Source of the DNA: Cladosporium sp. IMV 00045
Lineage: Eukaryota; Ascomycota; Dothideomycetes; Cladosporiales; Cladosporiaceae
Length of the DNA: 64,000 nt
Assembly (NCBI GenBank): GCA_001931905.2
Contig: MSJI02000646.1
Location: 62,001 to 126,000 of the forward strand
Reading direction: 5' to 3'
Shown here: positions 11,551-23,808 of the stretch, in pieces
How positions within the stretch are numbered: position 1 is the stretch's first letter
Layout: every line of letters begins with the position of its first letter
Translations under genes and position numbers: made by a program
Notes under the pieces: model-generated
The model's input: the letters and a program-made list of their open reading frames with translations, nothing else
Databases searched by the model: none
What the model was told of the DNA's origin: nothing

Positions 11551-12683
11551 TTATTGGGATTCACGCAATGTTGAAAACCACGGAAGCCTGAGGACTTGAG
11601 CTGCAGTGAGCCGCTTCGAAGGATCGAGGTTCATCGTCCCATCGATCACATCTCGAAAAGCATAATCTTCAGCTTCCGGCCAGGTCGAGAATGGTCGGTA
11701 AGGAATGTAATCCTCGTTCCAATCCTCCCAGAGCATGGAAAGAACCTCTTGATTGACATCTTCATCTCCAACATGCTGCATCAGCTCACGCAAACCTTCG
11801 GGATCCCCAAAGTATGAGACTTGACGTTGAATCGTATCATTGCGGGAAGTGCACCTTGAGATTCGTGTTTGTGGAAATGTTCATCGGGTCCACAGGTGAC
11901 TTTGCCTGTCACGGCGTAGAGACACTACGAAAGGTAAGCAGTGGTCTTGTTTGAAGTTTCATCATACTCACAACGAGGCCGAATGAAAATACATCAGAAG
12001 GCTTGCTGAGTTCGCCCTTAAAATGCGCTTCTGGACTACGCCAATTGTCGTTTCCGCCAACATCCCTTTGATGCATCTTCTTTCTGGTAAGTATGCGGCA
12101 TTCTCCAAATCAGTGAGTTGTACATCCACGACGGTAGTCGTTCGGCCTTCATGCATGCAGTTGACCATGATGTTGTCAGGCTTGATGTCTGTAATCATTA
12201 GCTTGAAAATGAAAAGGATGGGAACCGACGTACCTAGATGAACAACATCTTTACTATGCAATTCAGCAATGGCTTCGATGCTGGCTTTTAGTATTCTTCG
12301 GCGGTCGTCCATTGAGATCTTGCCCGTCACGAGTTGCAGAAAATCGTCCGTCAGAAAATTGTAAACGAGCGTGTCCCGCTTTGGGATCTCATCAACCGGC
12401 AAGCGTAGTAATGGGCTTGGACGTTCACGAAGACAAGGCCAGATCCGCTCGTTGAAATTGGCGAGAATGTCTATCGGAACATCTTTCAGTACGAACTTCT
12501 CTGTCCGCATCTAAGCGTTTGCCAGTCGAGAAGGAGGCGAACCGGCAGGGCACTCTCACGTTGCTGTCCATACGCATCCTGAGAGGGCTCTATTTTGGAG
12601 CAGCTCCTTGAACTGATAGCATTTTCCAGTACTGCCGAGTAGCTTGGCTTGTATGAATGCCAATTTCTATTTGTCGGATGCAT
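11551..12683 (-). pseudogene. Protein kinase-like gene broken by single-base frameshifts
   Basis: Conserved kinase blocks are present in order but not in one frame. Exons on the minus strand: an N-terminal part in about 12680-12560, then 12510..12234 (ELHSKDVVHL), 12188..11972 (DIKPDNIMVN, then the metal-binding position as TDLENAAYLP) and 11924..11551 (YIPYRPFSTWPEAEDYAF, then NLDPSKRLTA). At 12053-12057 one base is missing: the frame leaves KGMLA and the expected GNDNWRSPEAHFKGEL follows in the next frame. At about 11828-11832 a second missing base separates PAMIRF from QRQVSYFGDPEGL. The most upstream intron also fails to restore frame. The fungal family has divergent catalytic motifs (HLD and DLE) even when intact. 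Two or three independent lesions suggest a decayed gene, although homopolymer sequencing errors are not excluded. Confidence 0.7.
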
Positions 12684-15470
12684 CAGTCTGCTGCTATGAG
12701 CCCTGAAACCTTGCCTTGAACACAGAAGTCACCACAAGCTCTGTGGTATAGGCGAGAAAAGTGGGTCTGCTCGACACCGCTTTGTGAAAGAGCAGGCTAA
12801 CTTCACAAGATTCTTGGATCTACACTCATAATACTCAATGCTGTATCGACCTAGCACTCTTCACACACTGCGTTTGTTTCATCGACGGATACTGGTGTTT
12901 ATCATACGCCATGGTGCTTCGCTCAGGTTTACAGGCACTGGCTCATCTCGAACCAACATTTATCTTCTCAGCCTTTAAAATCAGACAAGAGAAGCACATG
13001 ATATATATTGACTAGCCAACGACTTGGCGTGAAATGATCTCTCAAACGTGTTACATACACATGCCATGTATATCTAAAGCTGGTAGCCGTGTAGGCATTT
13101 TATGACCACGACAAGCATTCAAGCAAACTGACAAGGCATTCTTTGTCAGTATTGCAATATGCCGGGATTCTCAGCCTTTGTACGACCACATCAGGCGCAC
13201 CAGCCAGCCTTATTGTACGACCTAAGGTCTCGTGTCATGTTCAAGCAGAATAAGACAGGTCTGATATGGCTTTGCAGGAGACATCGGCTGGCAATTGCGG
13301 ACCGCGATCATATTTTGACGCAACAAGTACCCATTTCACCGCACATTGCAGTGAATAATTGCCGAGCGAATTCAAGACACCGTATCACAACTGCCATCTA
13401 GAATGCGACGACACGGTAAAGGTAGATGGGGGGCCAGCCACACCTTGTGCTTAATCATAGCAGTACTTCTCGAGGTCACAGCCCTACCATCCTCGGTGAA
13501 CGAGGGTAAAGAAACCATGCACGACATGTTTCCATGAGGACTGTTGCTCATCCTACGACTAGTTTCGTAAGGACGGGTCACCATTGTTGATGCAGCGCCC
13601 AAAAGAAGAGCGATGAACATGCTGTCAATGCTCCGCATGCGCGCGACTCGTGACTGGATCGCGTGCTGTTGCCGAGCGAGGCGTTCTCGAATGCCGCAGA
13701 TTGCCGGTGGACCTCGTGGTGCTCTGTTAAGAATAGGATAGTGCATTAATGATCCATAGAGAACGATGCGCTCGGCGACTCGGGGTTTGACTACCGTTGC
13801 GAGCTATACACGCACGCAAGATACTGCTTTCGAGGGAACTCCGCCTTGCTTCTTCACTTCATGCATTGCCGCTTATTGTCGCCCAACTTTGCACCTCGAG
13901 ACGAGTACGATCAGTAGCGAGGGGGTTGGGAAGAGATGAGATCTCGAAGTTGAATGAATCAGGGTGAGATCAACTACGCACCTGGCTAATGTCTCATTAC
14001 CCCATGGGACATCAACCACACACATGGCACAGAAATAGCTATCCAGCTAAGTTTTTCTTTGCAAAAAGACCAAAAAAAAGCCCGATTGATGCCACCCCTC
14101 CCATTCAAAGCGGACTGGGATGTCAGGGTTGGCCGAGGTGGCTTGCTGATCCTCCTGCGCCGATCTCGGCTTGGTATCGAAATGCCATGTAGTCTGGATC
14201 TTTCTGATGCCACGTTGACGACTGTCGCGAGGGCATCTCGGTGTCATCTTGAGCCGGTGGGTGGCGCAAAAGCGGTCTAGGTTCGAAGCCAACCAGTTGT
14301 TGCGAGCCGCATGGACTGTCCCATGATCATAGTCAACGGCCCTCACGGCCCCGGAAGTTGGAGAATGTGGAGTCCCCTGGGGATGATGGGAAAAAATATG
14401 GACTGACGCGGGTCGAAGGGGCTTTATGAAGACGGGTCCGTCGGAAGAATGACGAAGCGAGGTGTTTTTGGATCACAACATCGCGATCGTTCCTTGATCG
14501 CCTAGCCCAGCATTCGAGGCCTGAGTCTCTGTCTGACGATGAGCTTGGCCGTGGTCGTGCGGCCGCACCAAAGCACGCCCTGCAGTTCCACATAAGATAA
14601 CAGCATGAAGGAATGACGAGCCTAGCGGCCGGCGGGCCGACTCCGGTCGTCGTGGTCATTGTGATTGCACACCTGGAGGTTCGTTTGATCGTTCCCCAGG
14701 ATGTAAGCTAGCGGCCAAGTTAATTACGCCGAGTTTCTGGCTTCGCTCTCTTGCTTATCATCAGATTGAATATGGGCCACTAGAGAACTAGCAATAAGTC
14801 AACAACAACCAACGAGCGAGAAGGGACACCCCTAGTCGCGGTCGCTCTGTCTGCTACGACCGCATACCCACTCACTATCACCTGCTACCGTCAGGCCAGT
14901 TGAAGCCTGGCGAAGTCTGGCTTGTTGATATCTTGTTGTCCATGCCCCCCTCCACACCTCGGCTAGGTGCAGGCGGAGAACGATAACTGACATCCGCGCC
15001 AATCTGCAGGCTACGATATCGTGACGCAGTGAGGTACTTTATAGAGCTATGCTTGACGCGCCGGCAAGTAGTCTCGTCGTGTGGAACAGTCTGCGTGTGC
15101 TCCATGGAAGCCGTCGAAGACTCGATCAGATGTGTCATCGCTGCATGCGCGCCGTCGTAGGCGTATTCTGCACAGCAATCATTGGCAGTGGCGTGCCCTA
15201 TCCCCACTTGCGCCGCGTGATAGCTGGCCCGGGGAGGGGTAAGGGTAAGATGGTAGGGTCAGACAGTAGTCACCGACGACTAAGGCGGCAACGTGTTGGG
15301 GCGATAGGACCTTGGACGGCGACAAGGCGGGCGCAGACTGGGACAACCTTATACTTTTGTTCGCGCTCTCGCTCGTTCCTTGCCCGAAAGACGCTCGCAT
15401 ATGTCCCTTGCCATGTACTGAACGCCTCTGTGCGACTGCGCAACGCAACTTCATCGCCAGCCGGAACGTG
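12684..15470. other. About 2.8 kb without a recognisable gene
   Basis: Short open frames on both strands have no domain or composition that I recognise. The region is mixed in base composition, with no clear repeat ends and no strong RIP look. The last few hundred bases should hold the promoter and leader of the Zn2Cys6 regulator. The length is unusual for this otherwise compact window, so decayed sequence is possible. Confidence 0.5.
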
Positions 15471-18353
15471 ATGGCGGAGGACATTCACATCCCCTCGCCC
15501 TCCGTCTTCTTGCGAGCCAGCCCCAGCCCGCCTCCCAAACCAAGAGACGACCAGCCGCCCGTGGCCAAGAATGCCCGTCGGCAGAGCTCCACCACACCAC
15601 CACCAACAACAACAACAACACCACCACCAAAAAGGCCCCGGCACCACGCAAGCAATCAAACGCCACAGCGCCGGACGGGGCGCCCAAGCCTAAGCAGTCC
15701 AAGAGTCGAAACGGTACATATCTCAATGCAAATCTTGACGAGGCGTCTTCAACAGAGCCTCGCCGCGATAGTGTGTGGGCCTTCAAAGCCGGCGATGTAC
15801 TGATCGGAAGGATTCACAGGCTGTGTAACGTGCAAGGCCAAACGACTGAAATGCGGCGAAGAGAAACCGGGATGCCAGCAGTGCGCAAAGCGAAAGGTCG
15901 AGTGCGGCGGCTACAGGAAGGACTTCAAATGGCGCCCGTTTGAAGAGACCAACGTCAAAGTGAACATAGACCGCCAGAAGCGAGGTAACGCCCCACCATC
16001 TCCTCGCTTGATACTGATATCAGTCTTGACTGACCACGACTACAGCGTCTCCCCCGAGACAATTTCCTACTACTGACAACAAACCAAAAAGAGACTCCGT
16101 TGCTACTAGTAATGGGTCAAGGCCAGCGTCTCAGGCTGGTCCCTCTGAAGATTCGCAGGGCCCGCCCAAATGGCTCTCCAACAACTCACAGGGACCGGCA
16201 AAACCAAGAGACAGTGGCATAGGCAGCACTGAAGATGTTGAAGCCTCTACGGAGGTTATGCAGCTGCCCCAGAGGCCAGCACCAGCACGCCGCATGACAG
16301 ACCACACCGGAGGAGAAGCGGCTCGTCCTATCTCTCCCATCGCAGAAAACCCTGAATCTGCACCAACGCGTGGCAGCGCATCGGCTACTCCTCTAGATAA
16401 GGATGCTGCAAGTGTGCCGATCTCGACGATAAGCCCCCGGTCGACGCTTCATCGCTCTACGTCTGTTGGCGGTGCTGGCTCTCGCTCTGCAGGAGGAGGC
16501 TCGCCTACACTCACCGAGATTTTGGCGCCGACCGCTGAGGTCAGCCTCAACGATCCCGACTATGTACCCTTCCAGATGCCCGATGACTATCATTTGCCGC
16601 TCGATGACTTTCCCATTGGGCCGCTGTCGGATGAACATGTGGGCGGCCTTGACGACGACATTGAAGAAATTCTTCGTTCAGGACAAGCCATTGAAGATCC
16701 GCAGCTGGCTTGGGCAGCACGCTACATGTCGCCGCTGCCACCAAACAGAGAATCGCCCAGGTCTGACGATGCGTCTGACTCGTGGCAAGGCTTCATGTAC
16801 AGCCAGCCAGTGCTCGCCGACGACAGCCCTGAGATGCTCGCCATGCGTTTCGACAAGTTCACTTGCGGCATTCTGTCCGTCATGGATGGCCCGTCGGAAA
16901 ACCCATGGCGTACACTCATTTGGCCACTGGCCTTGGACTCGCCAGCTTTGTATCATGCATTACTTGCAATGACCGCCTACCATGCGTCGCAAGATCTTCC
17001 CAGACTCAGATTGACAGGACACGAGCATAAGTCGAGGAGCATCCGTTTCATTCAAGAGGGAATCAGAGATCACAGCATGACCGACCAGACCGCAATCGCG
17101 ACCGCATTGGCACTCGGTTTCTCAGAGTCATGGGACCAGCATACCGCCACTGGCAACACGCACATCAAGGGTGCACAAGCCCTTGTCAAACGATCTCTAT
17201 CAGACCACCATAGAAACCCTCTGCGCGACGGCGAGCTCGCTCGTCTGAAGTTCTTGTGTAACGCATGGGTTTACATGGATGTCATCGCGCGCTTGACATC
17301 CGTCGACAGCGACGAGTCTAATGACTTCGACAACACATTCCTCCTCTCATCTGACGCCCCGCAGATGATCATGGGCGAGCCGGGTCTTCCAGGCTTCGGT
17401 ATCGATTTCGGTATGCCCATTGATGCCCGTGTCGACCCGCTGATGGGCTGCGCAAACACGCTGTTCCCACTGGTTGGCCGTGTGGCAAACCTGGTCCGCA
17501 AAGTCTGCAGGTCGATGAAGACGTCTCCTGCCCTCATCAGCCAGGCCAATGATCTGAAGATAGCCCTTGAGACATGGGATCCTCCCACTTACATTGAGCC
17601 GCCCGAAGACCCCACCGCTCAGGTTCAGCACATGCTGCAGACCGCCGAGGCTTACCGGTGGGCCACTCTGCTGCACCTCCATCGCTCCGTGCCTGAGCTG
17701 CCCTGTCTGCCTTCCACCGAGTTGGCCGAGAAGGCTCTGAGCTACCTCGCCACGGTGCCTCTCGCTAGCCGCACCGTCGTGGTGCAAATCTACCCACTCA
17801 TGGTCGCCGGCTGCGAAGCCGTCTCTTCCGAGGACAGACAATGGATCCGCGACCGCTGGAGGGCGATGGGCCTGCGCATGCGCATTGGCGTGATCGACAA
17901 GTGCGCATTAGTCACGGAAGAAGTCTGGCGCAGAAAGGACGCATACGAAGCGCAGCCGAGCCACTCTCGCAGACTGGTGGCGACCTCAGAGCTGCAGCCG
18001 ATCCGCCGTCGTGGCGAGCCGCTGAAGCGCACGCGCTCAGGGTTTGAGGACGCAGATCCAGGCCGCAAGGGCATGGTGTACAGCTGGGTCGAGGGCGACG
18101 GCAACTTCTCTGGCGAGGGCAGTGGAGCCGGTTCGCCGGACTCCAATGGTTTCGATGGAGAACGCTTTCCGCGCAGACCTAGACCGCTGCCGCTGAACAT
18201 TGGCAAGATGGACCCGGCTTACACGGTACGAGGCCACTTGCATTGGGTTGGCGTGATGTGGGACTGGGGTTGGGAAGGTAGGAGACGAACTCACCCTAGA
18301 AGAAATCGTGTCAATCCTCAAGCTAACGTGTTCTCGCAGTTCTTCTCGGTTGA
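15471..18353 (+). CDS. Zn(2)-Cys(6) transcription factor with Fungal_trans_2 domain, copy 1 (frameshift in exon 1)
   Basis: Exons 15471..15713, 15820..15984, 16046..18277 and 18340..18353, about 884 residues. Exon 2 encodes the binuclear zinc cluster GCVTCKAKRLKCGEEKPGC followed by QQCAKRKVEC: six Cys with the right spacing, at about residues 82-110. The large exon carries the Fungal_trans_2 region (WRTLIWPLALDSPALYHALL, MTDQTAIATALALGF), seen in Acr-2/Uga3-like regulators. Odd: the N-terminal frame (MAEDIHIPSPSV.., ending in Pro/Thr repeats) and the frame entering the zinc cluster differ by one base at the A5 run 15629-15633; one more A would join them exactly. Either a sequencing error or a real frameshift. 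The last intron, 18278..18339, has a clear branch site (GCTAAC) and is kept in copy 2. Target genes unknown. Confidence 0.82.
15593..15633 (+). repeat. CCA/CAA trinucleotide tract ending in an A run
   Basis: Coding simple repeat in exon 1 of the regulator (Pro/Thr or Thr/Asn depending on frame). It ends in A5 at 15629-15633, the place where the reading frame changes. Confidence 0.75.
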
Positions 18354-19577
18354 GACGCCCTTCTCTCATCTGCATTTCAATGGGTAATGACTTTATGGCG
18401 TGGAGACGGTGGAACAAAAAAAGTATCGTGCGATGGTTGTGCTCGCATCATTACGTGGAGCATTCTTTCGGCTTGTCGTCTTGCTTTTGGGGTTGTTGAA
18501 CGGAGGATGAATCCTTTCAAGCGAAGCATTTGGGAAAAGCGATCGGACAGCCGCTGACCTTGCTTCTCGATTCTAAAAGAAAAAACGAAAATGATCATGA
18601 CCCGTGTCTCCGGCACACGATGAGCTGTTGTTTACTGGAGCGGTTTTAGCGGGATACTATTATTGTCGTCCTTCTGGGCTGGCGCTGGGGGAGTTCTTGA
18701 TCCATTTGGTCCTTCGATACTTGTCTTTTTGTATCTTGCATTGTTCGAACTCGTTGATTGAAGTTTTTCCTTTCTTTACGAAACATCTGGGGAGTAATGG
18801 GCGACGATGGGGAATGGGAACCACAACAAAAATGCAGCGTCTTTGAAATACATTTAGATCCTCGAATCTGAACTGTCTTTTATTTTCCTACCTGCCGCGA
18901 ACCTGACTTCCTGATATATACCTCAGTCCCAGCGATGGAGAATCTGACCACCGTCTTAACCCGTGTCATGGTCTTTTTGTCTCGGACAAGATACGTAGGC
19001 GAAATGCGTATCCCCAGCTCCCCGAGTCGACAGGGAACGATCGTCACGTGTCAAACTCCATCCCAATGCGGTATCGTAATGCGACCCGCCGCAAGCCACC
19101 ACCACACGTCGACGCGCAAACCCACTGCGATAGAGGGCTTCCAATCGTGTCTTCTCTCAGGGCCCATAGTAGGGACTTCTCCCATTTCCCCTCTCTTAGA
19201 CTTCGCACTTCATGGTCTACTTTCACTTCTCATGGCCGTCAGACTTGCCGCACACGGTTACTGCTTGTGGAACCCTTCCCAGCGATTTGCTTCTTAAGAG
19301 AGCAACACTGCTGAAAGGTGAGGGGTAGCTGGGTGAGAGGGGTGATCTATGTTCTTGTGAGAGTACCTAGGTAATGATGTCCATCGCCGCGTGTGTATAC
19401 AAATAGTCGTAGCAGGGTCAGGTAGGCAAGTAAAAATGCTTTGAGGTTTGTTTTTTCCATAATAGTCCACCTTACCACTTGCATAATCAACCAAATCGAA
19501 TCGATCAAACCAAAACAGGCGAGTCGCCAAAGCACAGCAGCAGTCGTCCAGACCCAGAAATAGAAGCACAAGCAATC
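18354..19577. other. Intergenic, regulator to cupin (copy 1)
   Basis: About 1.2 kb of 3' and promoter sequence, matched in copy 2 at 33478..34735 with substitutions and small indels. No coding frame is conserved between the copies, so I see no gene. Confidence 0.6.
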
Positions 19578-20124
19578 ATGGGCTCCAAACCAATCGCTTT
19601 CGAATACCACCAAAACGCCCAAACCGCTTTCAAGCCGCCTCTCATCGCCAATGAGAACGCCTTCCTGGGCGACGTGGCCACCTCCGAAGGGAATGACTCT
19701 CAAGCGCCCATCTCCGCAGGCTTCTACCGTCTGGAAAAAGGTATGTTATCATAAGCCAAGGAACAAGGAAAATCCACAGCCCCGGTCCCCCCATGGGCGA
19801 CGGGCGGCGCGGCGGCTCGAATCCCACGGTTTGGGGAAAATTGTCTACAGGAAAGAAAACCAAAAGAGGGACGAGTAATAATGAATGCCCGCTGACACAA
19901 GCTGGGCATTGGAACCAGGCACCCCCCTCGTGTACGAGTACACGTACCACGAGATGAAGATCATCGTCGACGGCAGCTTCGACATCTCGGACGAGACGGG
20001 CAACAAAGTCCACGCGACGAAAGGTGACGTCTTCTACTTCCCCAAGGGCTCCAAGATTACTTTCACCACGGAGGATTTTGGGCTGGGGTTTTTTGTTGGG
20101 CAGAGGAAGAAGGATGGTGCTTAG
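19578..20124 (+). CDS. EutQ-like cupin protein, copy 1
   Basis: Exons 19578..19740 and 19919..20124, 122 residues. The second exon is a small cupin barrel of the EutQ/DUF861 type: EYTYHEMKIIVDGSFDISDE, then ATKGDVFYFPKGSKITFTTE and GLGFFVGQRK. The His and Glu of HEMKIIVDG lie where cupins bind metal. Bacterial EutQ works in ethanolamine use as an acetate kinase-like protein; fungal relatives have no settled role, so I name only the fold. The intron is long (178 bp); both copies keep GTATGTTATCATAAGCC at the donor and AACCAG at the acceptor. Copy 2 has the same exon sizes. Confidence 0.82.
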
Positions 20125-20275
20125 GGGGGAAAAATGATCTGATGGGTCGCGAGTGGTCTTGATGTGCTTGCTTGCTTGCTTGGTGTGAGAGAATGTGATG
20201 GTTGGATATGGGGGGTATTTTACAATTTTGGTAACATGGGAAAAAGAAGATTCTTGTCATCCCTCCTTCTTCACC

Positions 20276-21743
20276 TTAGAGGGCCACTTCGTCAAACTCG
20301 CCTTTGCCGTCTTCGCCTTTGTTGTCAGATTTCTTGAAGTCGGCTACTTTGACGTCGTCTGCCTTGACATCGTCTGCCTTGCTGTCTTCTCCCTTGACAT
20401 CCTCCGCGTCGTCTGCGTCGTCGTCTTCCGCTTCGACGACTTCTGCCTTGCCATCTTCGACGGCGACCTTCGATGCCTCCTCCTCGCTGGTCGACTCTTC
20501 ATTCGGTGGTGCAGACACCCTTGGCCAAGAGTCGTTATCTTCCGCTTCTTCTCCCGCTTCTTCTCTTCCCTGCTCAATAGCCTTCTCCGTATCGTCCGTT
20601 TCGTGGCCGTCATCGTCGTCATCACTGTACCCGCTGTGCCCTTGAAAGGGACTTCTGGGAGGAGCTTGCTGTCTCTCGTCCGGAATGTAGCCGCCCCTGC
20701 CGGGCCACTCGTCCTGCGGAGTGATTTGTTCCTCGCTCTGTTTAGGCGGAGGCTGAGGCGGTCCAGTCGCGCCATCGTCCGTCACTGTTCGCTCGGAGCG
20801 CGTGGGTCTCTCAGGCGTAGGCGGCGTGTGCTCGATTCTCGGGCTGTCTCTTGCAGCAGCGGTGCTCACGCTGGATCTTTGGACGGTGCTGCTTCCCATC
20901 TGCCTCAGTTTCGGGTCGGCGTCAAGGTAATATCCTCTCACGCCTACGATCCTGCCCTCGCGCTCGCAACCCTTGACCCAGTCCGGCACTACGACCGGCA
21001 CGTTCATTTCCACCGCTTTCTCCCATGCCTGACCGCGCGGCTCCGTGCACACGAAGTGCGTGGTGTCAATGCGCACAGTGTCAATGAGCTTCGCGCCGAT
21101 GCGGTTGACGGTCTCGGCCAGGCTGTCCTTGAGCTGGTTGGGCATGACGCCTGGGGTGACCGTGATACCGGAGAGGTTGTCCATGGTGTGGGTCTTGACG
21201 GTGAGACGCTCAGAGGTGTACTGGCCGGCGGAAGTGCGCAGTACAAGGTGGAAAGTGTACTCGGTGTCGAGAGCGAGACCAGAGATCTTGGTGCTCAGCT
21301 TATCCTTGGGAATCGCGCCGGCTTTGTTGCCGTTGCGGTACAGGCTGAGGCTGCGCAGCTCCGCGGTCGCGAGGTCTATAGGGTCCCATTCCAAGACCAC
21401 GCTGGTCTGAGTTGCATTGCGGCATCGAAGGACAGGGGGAGAGGGGGACTTGGTGCCGAAGGTGTTGTAGATGTCGGATTGCAGGGCGGAGAATTTCTGG
21501 TCGGCGATAGTCTCGGCGTGCTGGTTGCGAGAGACGTTGATGTCGACGATACTGCCGGAGTGGATATCGGGAGGAAGCAGGATGGAAGGGAACTCAATCT
21601 AGCAGTAGGCTCGTCAGTATGGATTGCGTTGATCAATAGGGGAGAAGTAGTGTTTGGGTGATGGAACTCACAAGGCGTTTATCCTCAGTCAAGAGCACGG
21701 CAACGCCGGCGTCGACCTTGCCGACCGTCAACGAGACAAGCAT
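20276..21743 (-). CDS. chs5: CHS5, exomer scaffold for chitin synthase export, copy 1
   Basis: Exons on the minus strand: 21743..21672 and 21598..20276, 464 residues. Residues 1-75 match the Chs5 N-terminal dimerisation part (MLVSLTVGKVDAGVAVLLTE, IEFPSILLPPDI). An FN3 domain follows at about 77-165 (TQTSVVLEWDPIDLATAELR) and a BRCT domain at about 170-255 (TTHFVCTEPRGQAWEKAVE, PDWVKGCEREGRIVGVRGYY). The C-terminal half is acidic and low-complexity with Lys/Asp/Ala repeats, as in yeast. Chs5 is the core of exomer at the trans-Golgi and sends chitin synthase III-type cargo to the plasma membrane. I took the start at 21743 because the family begins at this point; an upstream in-frame ATG would add about 28 residues. 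Confidence 0.93.
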
Positions 21744-22109
21744 GATTGGATTGCAGGAGGGGGAGTTGTATGGGTGTTTGTGATTGATCGTCGTCTCCAT
21801 GAGACTCGGTCGAAGCCAGCTTAGCACCTCGAGCTGTCGCGTTGGCGCTGCTTGCTATTGGTGCGGCTGAAACGCCGCGCTAGCGGGGAGACAACGCCAT
21901 GAAGGATTGTGGTATTGGCCACGCTTGAGACCCGACCTTACTTTACATGTATTTGATACCTCTTGATTCGCTTAATGTTTGTCACTTCGCTCTCCATCTC
22001 CGGACTGTGTTCACGTTGATATCAGACGCTGGCTAGAAACTCTCCTTTATTGATGAGCAATCGTCTCGAGACGCTTGATCGAATCGATGGAATGGAACAA
22101 ATGGCTAGC
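21744..22109. promoter_or_regulatory. Divergent promoter region, CHS5 and phosphatase (copy 1)
   Basis: 366 bp between the CHS5 start and the phosphatase start, matched at 36913..37281. No specific site identified. Confidence 0.5.
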
Positions 22110-23808
22110 ATGACGGGACGCTGGTTATACTTTGCGTCTGGCCTGCTGGCTATCTGTGCCACGCTGCTATACATCGAGGACGATTTGCTCATGAATATTG
22201 CATGGCTCGATCGTGCTTTCACGTCCCATAGTAAAGCTCAGAATCTTGGTCCGGATGTGCCAGCAGCTTGGGACCAGCTGTATCATTTGGGAGGCAACAG
22301 TCCTTGGATTCCCAAGACTACCGGCCTCGCCAGCTCAAACATCTCAGTCCCAGACGGCTGTCGGGTAGACCAAGTACATATGGTAGGTACATGAAGCACG
22401 TCTACGGTAGGTCCATTTCTGATCATGAGATCTCCTTACTTCCAGATGTCAAGGCATGCAGAGCGATATCCCACCGCCAAAGTAGGAAAACGTAGGCTCC
22501 CTTTGTCTATGCTTGGAGGACAGCACCGTTTACGCACATCCTGTAGGCATGCGAGACTTGTTCCTTCGCATATAATACCATGACCAACCACTAAATGGAT
22601 CACTATCCATAGCCAACGATTGGGAACTGTTTACTCATGAATCTCCGGAACATCTGGAAAATCTAGTCTCCACCGGACCTTATGCTGGGACATTGGAAGC
22701 CTTTGAGACAGGAGTAAAACTACGGACAAGATACGGTCACCTACTCGACCCGTTTCAGCTGGCTGGCCAAAACGTGACATTCTGGGCAAGCGGCTCTGCT
22801 CGCGTTGAAGAAACCGCGCGTTATTTTCGGTCTTGGCTTCTTCGGCCTCGACGGTCTTGAACGACAGCGTCACACGTACGGACAGCTGGAGATCATTCCT
22901 GAGACTCCAGAGAGGGGAGCCGACACCCTCACGCCGGGCGACACTTGCCTCAACTATGCCAACGACGTGGACAACTACGGTCACGGCCACAGCGTTCGCA
23001 TGCTGTCGGAGTTCCAATCCACGTACATGCCCGCCATCGCAGCCAGATTCGCGCAAGAAAACCCAAGCATGCCCTTCTCCATAGACGAAGTTTACACCAT
23101 GCAAGAGATCTGCGGCTTCGAAACCATCGCCAAAGGTTCCTCAGCCTGGTGCGATGTCTTCATGCACGAAGAGTGGGAGAGCTTTGAATACGCTCGCGAC
23201 CTACTACACTACTACCGAGCCGGGCCCGGCAACCCATACGGTGCGACGATGGGCTGGCTCTGGCTCAACGCCACCCTCAACCTCCTCCAATCTACAGACA
23301 AGCGCAAACCCCAAATCTTCTTCAGTTTGTACGCCTTCCAAACCCCGATCTCAAACCCCTCTCCATGCACTAACCAACCACTCACAGCGTGCACGACGGC
23401 GACATAATCCCCCTGCTCGCCGCTCTCGACCTCTTCCCCCAATGCCCCGATCTCCCCACCACCCACATCCCGCACAACCGCACCTGGCGCACCTCCGACG
23501 TCACTCCCATGGGCGGCCGTATAATTTTAGAGCGCCTGTTCTGCGAGGCTCCTCAGGATTGCTGGAACAACCCCCTCTACCCGAATCACGTATACTGCGA
23601 ACCGCCGCACCACGAGAGCTTTGTGCGCTTCAACGTCAACGATGGCATTGTGGCCACACCGGGCTGCGAGGGTGGGCCGGGCCATAGTTGTCCGATGGGA
23701 GATTTCGCGGGGAGAATTCGAAGGAGGGGAGGAGAGGTCGGTGAGTTTGGGGAGGTTTGTGGACTGGGGCCTGATGCGGCGAGGGAGATTACGTTTTTGC
23801 ATCAGTAA
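22110..23808 (+). pseudogene. Histidine acid phosphatase (phytase-like), copy 1, broken
   Basis: Same exon layout as copy 2: 22110..22382, 22446..22491, third exon from 22547, last exon ending at 23808. The membrane anchor (MTGRWLYFASGLLAICATLL), the RHxxRxP active-site motif (SRHAERYPT, exon 2) and the distal HDGD motif are all present. Two lesions break it. Codon 22573..22575 is TAA where copy 2 has TAC (Tyr), and the T run at 22824-22827 has one extra T compared with copy 2, shifting the frame. The nonsense change is C to A, so it is not a RIP-type transition. Downstream sequence is still well conserved, so the loss looks recent, or is a sequencing error in the case of the T run. Confidence 0.85.

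Noticed and set aside
14276..14290. GGTTCGAAGCC, similar to a tRNA B box
   Set aside because: No matching A box at the right distance and no cloverleaf could be drawn around it.
13159..14659. Several small open frames between 13.1 and 14.7 kb
   Set aside because: None shows a domain, plausible exon chain or conserved composition.
18278..18387. Unspliced end of the regulator reading to 18387
   Set aside because: A good intron (GTAGGA, GCTAAC, CGCAG) is present in both copies and the sequence inside it varies more than the exon; the spliced end is preferred.
20195..21661. Long open frame (488 residues) on the plus strand, with a counterpart at 35325..36830 (501 residues)
   Set aside because: It is antisense to CHS5 in both copies. 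The open frame follows from the codon use of CHS5, and the protein has no sensible composition.
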